This document shows positions 6,067 through 7,596 of a DNA stretch of 7,596 nt, one piece after another. How positions within the stretch are numbered: the stretch's first letter is position 1; each line of letters begins with the position of its first letter. Source of the DNA: Thermoprotei archaeon (GTDB lineage: Archaea > Thermoproteota > Thermoprotei_A > Sulfolobales > WANQ01); NCBI GenBank assembly GCA_027038805.1, contig JALWGO010000263.1:1-7596 (forward strand), given 5' to 3'. The notes beneath the pieces were generated by a model. It was not told the DNA's origin and did no database searches. It saw only the letters and a list, made by a program, of their open reading frames with translations. The translations under genes were made by a program, and so were the position numbers.

Positions 6067-6480
6067 ATGAAGTACAAAATATTACATGCACGCCCCATAC
6101 TATTCAATAGAGAAGTGATCGAAGGAACAGTATTAAAGTCACCAACACCCATCTCACCCCTCGGCGATATAGATCCAAAAACTGGTGAAATAATAGATCC
6201 ACGATCTGCAATTAAAGGACAGAAAATAACTGAGAAAATACTAGTAGCACCATACTTTAGAGGCAGTACTGTTGGATCCTACGTATTATTTGCATTAACA
6301 AAATACGGTACAGCGCCTAAAGCTATAATAGTTGGAAGAATAGACCCCATGCTCGTTGCCGGATGCGTTCTCGGAAATATTCCATTACTAGAATTAAGAA
6401 CATATGAGGAGATACCCTCTAATGTACTAGTAATCCTAAAGAAAACTAATAATGAGGTAGAAGTACATGTCAAGTACTAA
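6067..6480 (+). CDS. Aconitase-X small subunit, probable phosphomevalonate dehydratase small subunit
   Basis: This 137-residue protein is the swivel-domain small subunit of aconitase-X (formerly DUF126), the partner of the large subunit encoded 3 nt upstream. Landmarks are G-x-V-L-K-S-P-T-P-I-S at 20-30, the D-P-x-T-G-x-I-I-D-P block at 36-45, and F-R-G-S-T-V-G-S-Y-V at 64-73. In the family the serine of R-G-S (Ser67 here) is the active-site residue, and the G-x-I-D-P segment (90-94) and A-G-C-V-L-G at 98-103 are also typical. The ribosome site GGTGGA (6055-6060) overlaps the end of the large-subunit gene, 6 nt before ATG, which should give balanced synthesis of the two subunits. In many bacteria the two parts are fused; separate genes are the archaeal form. 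The last 14 nt overlap the tmk start. Confidence 0.93.
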   Translation: MKYKILHARPILFNREVIEGTVLKSPTPISPLGDIDPKTGEIIDPRSAIKGQKITEKILVAPYFRGSTVGSYVLFALTKYGTAPKAIIVGRIDPMLVAGCVLGNIPLLELRTYEEIPSNVLVILKKTNNEVEVHVKY

Positions 6481-7072
6481 GGGATTACTAGTAGCAATAG
6501 AAGGTATTGACGGTGCCGGTAAAACAACGCTTGCTAAAGGGATAGTCTCATCACTAAGAAAAGAAGGCATATCAGCAGACTACACTATGGAGCCAACTAG
6601 AGAACTAATAGGCAACTTAATAAGAAGTCTCCCAGACGAATACCGCGATGGAAGAATAGAAGCACTACTCTATGCAGCAGATAGAATACACCACTACGAG
6701 AAATACATAAAGCCCAGACTAGAAGCGGGAATCATAGTTGTTGTCGACCGATACATACATTCTTCGATAGCATACCAAGGAGCCTTGGGAGCACCAATAC
6801 ATTGGATAAAAACATTAAACAGTCAAGTAAAGTATCCAGATCTGGCATTCTATATAGACGTAACAGTTGATTTAGCACTCAGCCGTATAAGTAATTCTGG
6901 GAGAAAAAAGACATTTTATGAAAAAAGAGAGCTTTTGGAAAAAGTTAGAAACATATATTTAAGCCTAGTCGAGCAAGGAGAACTAATACTATTAGACGGT
7001 ACATTGGGAGTAAATTCCCTCATAAGCAAAGCAGTAAAAACAATATTAGAGAAAATAGACAAAGGCCAATGA
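6467..7072 (+). CDS. tmk: Thymidylate kinase (dTMP kinase)
   Basis: This 201-residue enzyme phosphorylates dTMP to dTDP with ATP, an essential step in dTTP supply. The P-loop is E-G-I-D-G-A-G-K-T at 12-20; E-P-T-R at 42-45 is the motif that holds the substrate phosphate region; the D-R-Y motif is at 94-96 followed by S-S-I-A-Y-Q-G at 99-105; P-D-L-A-F-Y-I-D at 124-131 is the following core strand; and 141-161 is the lid-side region with G-R-K-K and R-E-L-L-E-K-V-R. Length is standard. The ATG overlaps the aconitase-X small-subunit gene by 14 nt, with a ribosome site GAGGT at 6454-6458, 8 nt before the start, inside the upstream gene. It is the last gene of the plus-strand run and ends 7 nt from a convergent stop. 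Confidence 0.95.
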   Translation: MSSTKGLLVAIEGIDGAGKTTLAKGIVSSLRKEGISADYTMEPTRELIGNLIRSLPDEYRDGRIEALLYAADRIHHYEKYIKPRLEAGIIVVVDRYIHSSIAYQGALGAPIHWIKTLNSQVKYPDLAFYIDVTVDLALSRISNSGRKKTFYEKRELLEKVRNIYLSLVEQGELILLDGTLGVNSLISKAVKTILEKIDKGQ

Positions 7073-7079
7073 GATATTA

Positions 7080-7508
7080 TCACTGTTTCTCTAAATCATG
7101 TTTTCCAAGAATACCTTTAATCCTCTCAACACGTTCAAGAGCATCAAGAAACATGAGCATAACACGTAGCTCATCAACTAGTTCACTAGGCTCCCGTTTC
7201 TCAACGATGCTTCTCACTTTCTCAAGCTGTTTTGTAATAGTATTCTCTAAAGCGTCTAGAACACCAGCTACAGTAACACGACTAAGCTCCTCATCAGATT
7301 TAACGACAACAACTCTACCATGAATCGGGCAGACTATTTCACCGCTCTTTAACTTAAATAGAGGTGAACCACATTTAGGGCAAGTCTCAGATAACATTAT
7401 GGCTCCAGCTCTTAGAAGCTCGCTCATCTTCTGCAATGCAATTCTTTTTTCTTCAGGTGAGAGTTTAGCCAAGCTGCTACACCGTCCTCGTTTATAACGA
7501 TATACCAC
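7080..7508 (-). CDS. ZNRD2 / UPF0148 family zinc-ribbon protein
   Basis: This 142-residue protein belongs to the UPF0148 family, archaeal relatives of the human Sjogren syndrome/scleroderma autoantigen 1 (ZNRD2, p27). Its molecular role in archaea is not established. The conserved block runs from a helix M-S-E-L-L-R-A-G-A-I-M-L at 28-39 into a zinc ribbon with C43-x2-C46 and C60-x2-H63 (C-P-K-C-G-S-P-L-F and V-C-P-I-H-G-R). The second half (about 72-135) is predicted largely helical and highly charged, possibly a coiled coil. The GTG start is supported by a TATA-like box about 30 nt upstream (7540-7534), which implies a nearly leaderless message; no ribosome site is seen. It is transcribed away from the right-hand gene and toward tmk, with only 7 nt between the two stops. 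Confidence 0.88.
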   Translation of the reverse strand: MVYRYKRGRCSSLAKLSPEEKRIALQKMSELLRAGAIMLSETCPKCGSPLFKLKSGEIVCPIHGRVVVVKSDEELSRVTVAGVLDALENTITKQLEKVRSIVEKREPSELVDELRVMLMFLDALERVERIKGILGKHDLEKQ

Positions 7509-7512
7509 TAAG

Positions 7513-7535
7513 TATGTTTAAAATAAATAAACATA
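7513..7535. repeat. Perfect 8-bp inverted repeat in a divergent promoter
   Basis: TATGTTTA at 7513-7520 and TAAACATA at 7528-7535 are exact reverse complements separated by the 7-nt AT-only spacer AAATAAA. The element covers the predicted transcript start and the edge of the TATA-like box of the zinc-ribbon gene, a position typical of archaeal repressor operators. It could also be a chance palindrome in AT-rich DNA. Confidence 0.4.
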
Positions 7536-7540
7536 TTTAA
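7534..7540 (-). promoter_or_regulatory. TATA-like box of the zinc-ribbon gene
   Basis: On the minus strand the sequence TATTAAATATG (7542-7532) contains TTAAATA. Its centre is about 26 nt upstream of 7511, so the transcript would start 2-5 nt before the GTG at 7508, as expected for the mostly leaderless first genes of crenarchaeal operons. The opposite strand also resembles a TATA box and could serve the gene to the right of the window. Confidence 0.5.
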
Positions 7541-7588
7541 TACTATGAGCCTACTAATCTCCTAGAACTCAGAGAAACAATCATACAT

Positions 7589-7595
7589 GGGGTGA
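7589..7595 (+). promoter_or_regulatory. Ribosome-site-like GGGGTGA at the window edge
   Basis: GGGGTGA matches the GGTGA core complementary to the archaeal 16S rRNA 3' end. No plus-strand gene starts before it, and the ATG at 7587 is followed at once by TGA, so the site probably belongs to a gene that begins just beyond the right edge. Confidence 0.4.
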
Positions 7596-7596
7596 A

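Noticed and set aside
1..7596. CRISPR array, insertion sequence or integrated element
   Set aside because: There are no regularly spaced repeats, transposase or integrase genes or terminal repeats, and base and codon use look even across the window.

Overview
The window comes from a low-GC hyperthermophilic archaeon, most likely a crenarchaeon of the Desulfurococcales (Staphylothermus- or Ignisphaera-like). The evidence is the archaeal-only gene set (Nop10, CDP-archaeol synthase, aIF2-alpha tail, RadB-like ATPase, ZNRD2-like zinc ribbon), codons rich in ATA, AGA/AGG and CTA, GGTG/GAGG-type ribosome sites and short TATA-box leaders. The species assignment is inference from style, not from a search.

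Layout. Positions 1-313 (+) hold the end of an information-processing operon: the C-terminus of aIF2-alpha, then Nop10. Positions 335-1413 (-) hold two overlapping genes: a RadA-paralogue ATPase and, downstream, the CDP-archaeol synthase CarS. Positions 1414-1659 are a divergent intergenic region with a palindromic TATA element; in-frame coding-like extensions run into it from both flanking genes. Positions 1660-7072 (+) are a tight six-gene run: a RuvC/RNase H-fold-like protein, a Clp1/Grc3-type RNA 5'-kinase, a UbiD-family decarboxylase, the large and small subunits of an aconitase-X enzyme, and thymidylate kinase. Spacings are 2-20 nt or overlaps. Positions 7080-7508 (-) hold a ZNRD2/UPF0148 zinc-ribbon protein that converges on tmk, and the right end is another divergent promoter region with a perfect 8-bp inverted repeat.

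How the genes work together. The main system is UbiD + aconitase-X large + small (3611-6480). This trio matches the archaeal modified mevalonate pathway shown in Aeropyrum pernix: phosphomevalonate dehydratase makes trans-anhydromevalonate 5-phosphate, and a prenyl-FMN-dependent UbiD homologue decarboxylates it to isopentenyl phosphate. CarS, transcribed on the opposite strand, acts much later in the same lipid pathway by activating the archaeol precursor with CTP. The pathway is known, so it is not a new system; its contiguous arrangement and operon partners (RNA kinase, RuvC-like protein, thymidylate kinase) are worth noting.

The most puzzling part is the divergent region 1414-1659. Both flanking genes appear to lack a proper start codon: their conserved or protein-like N-termini continue upstream in frame without ATG/GTG/TTG, and each could be joined to a plausible start by one extra G in a GGG run. 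This may be sequence error, real mutation, frameshifting or non-canonical initiation.
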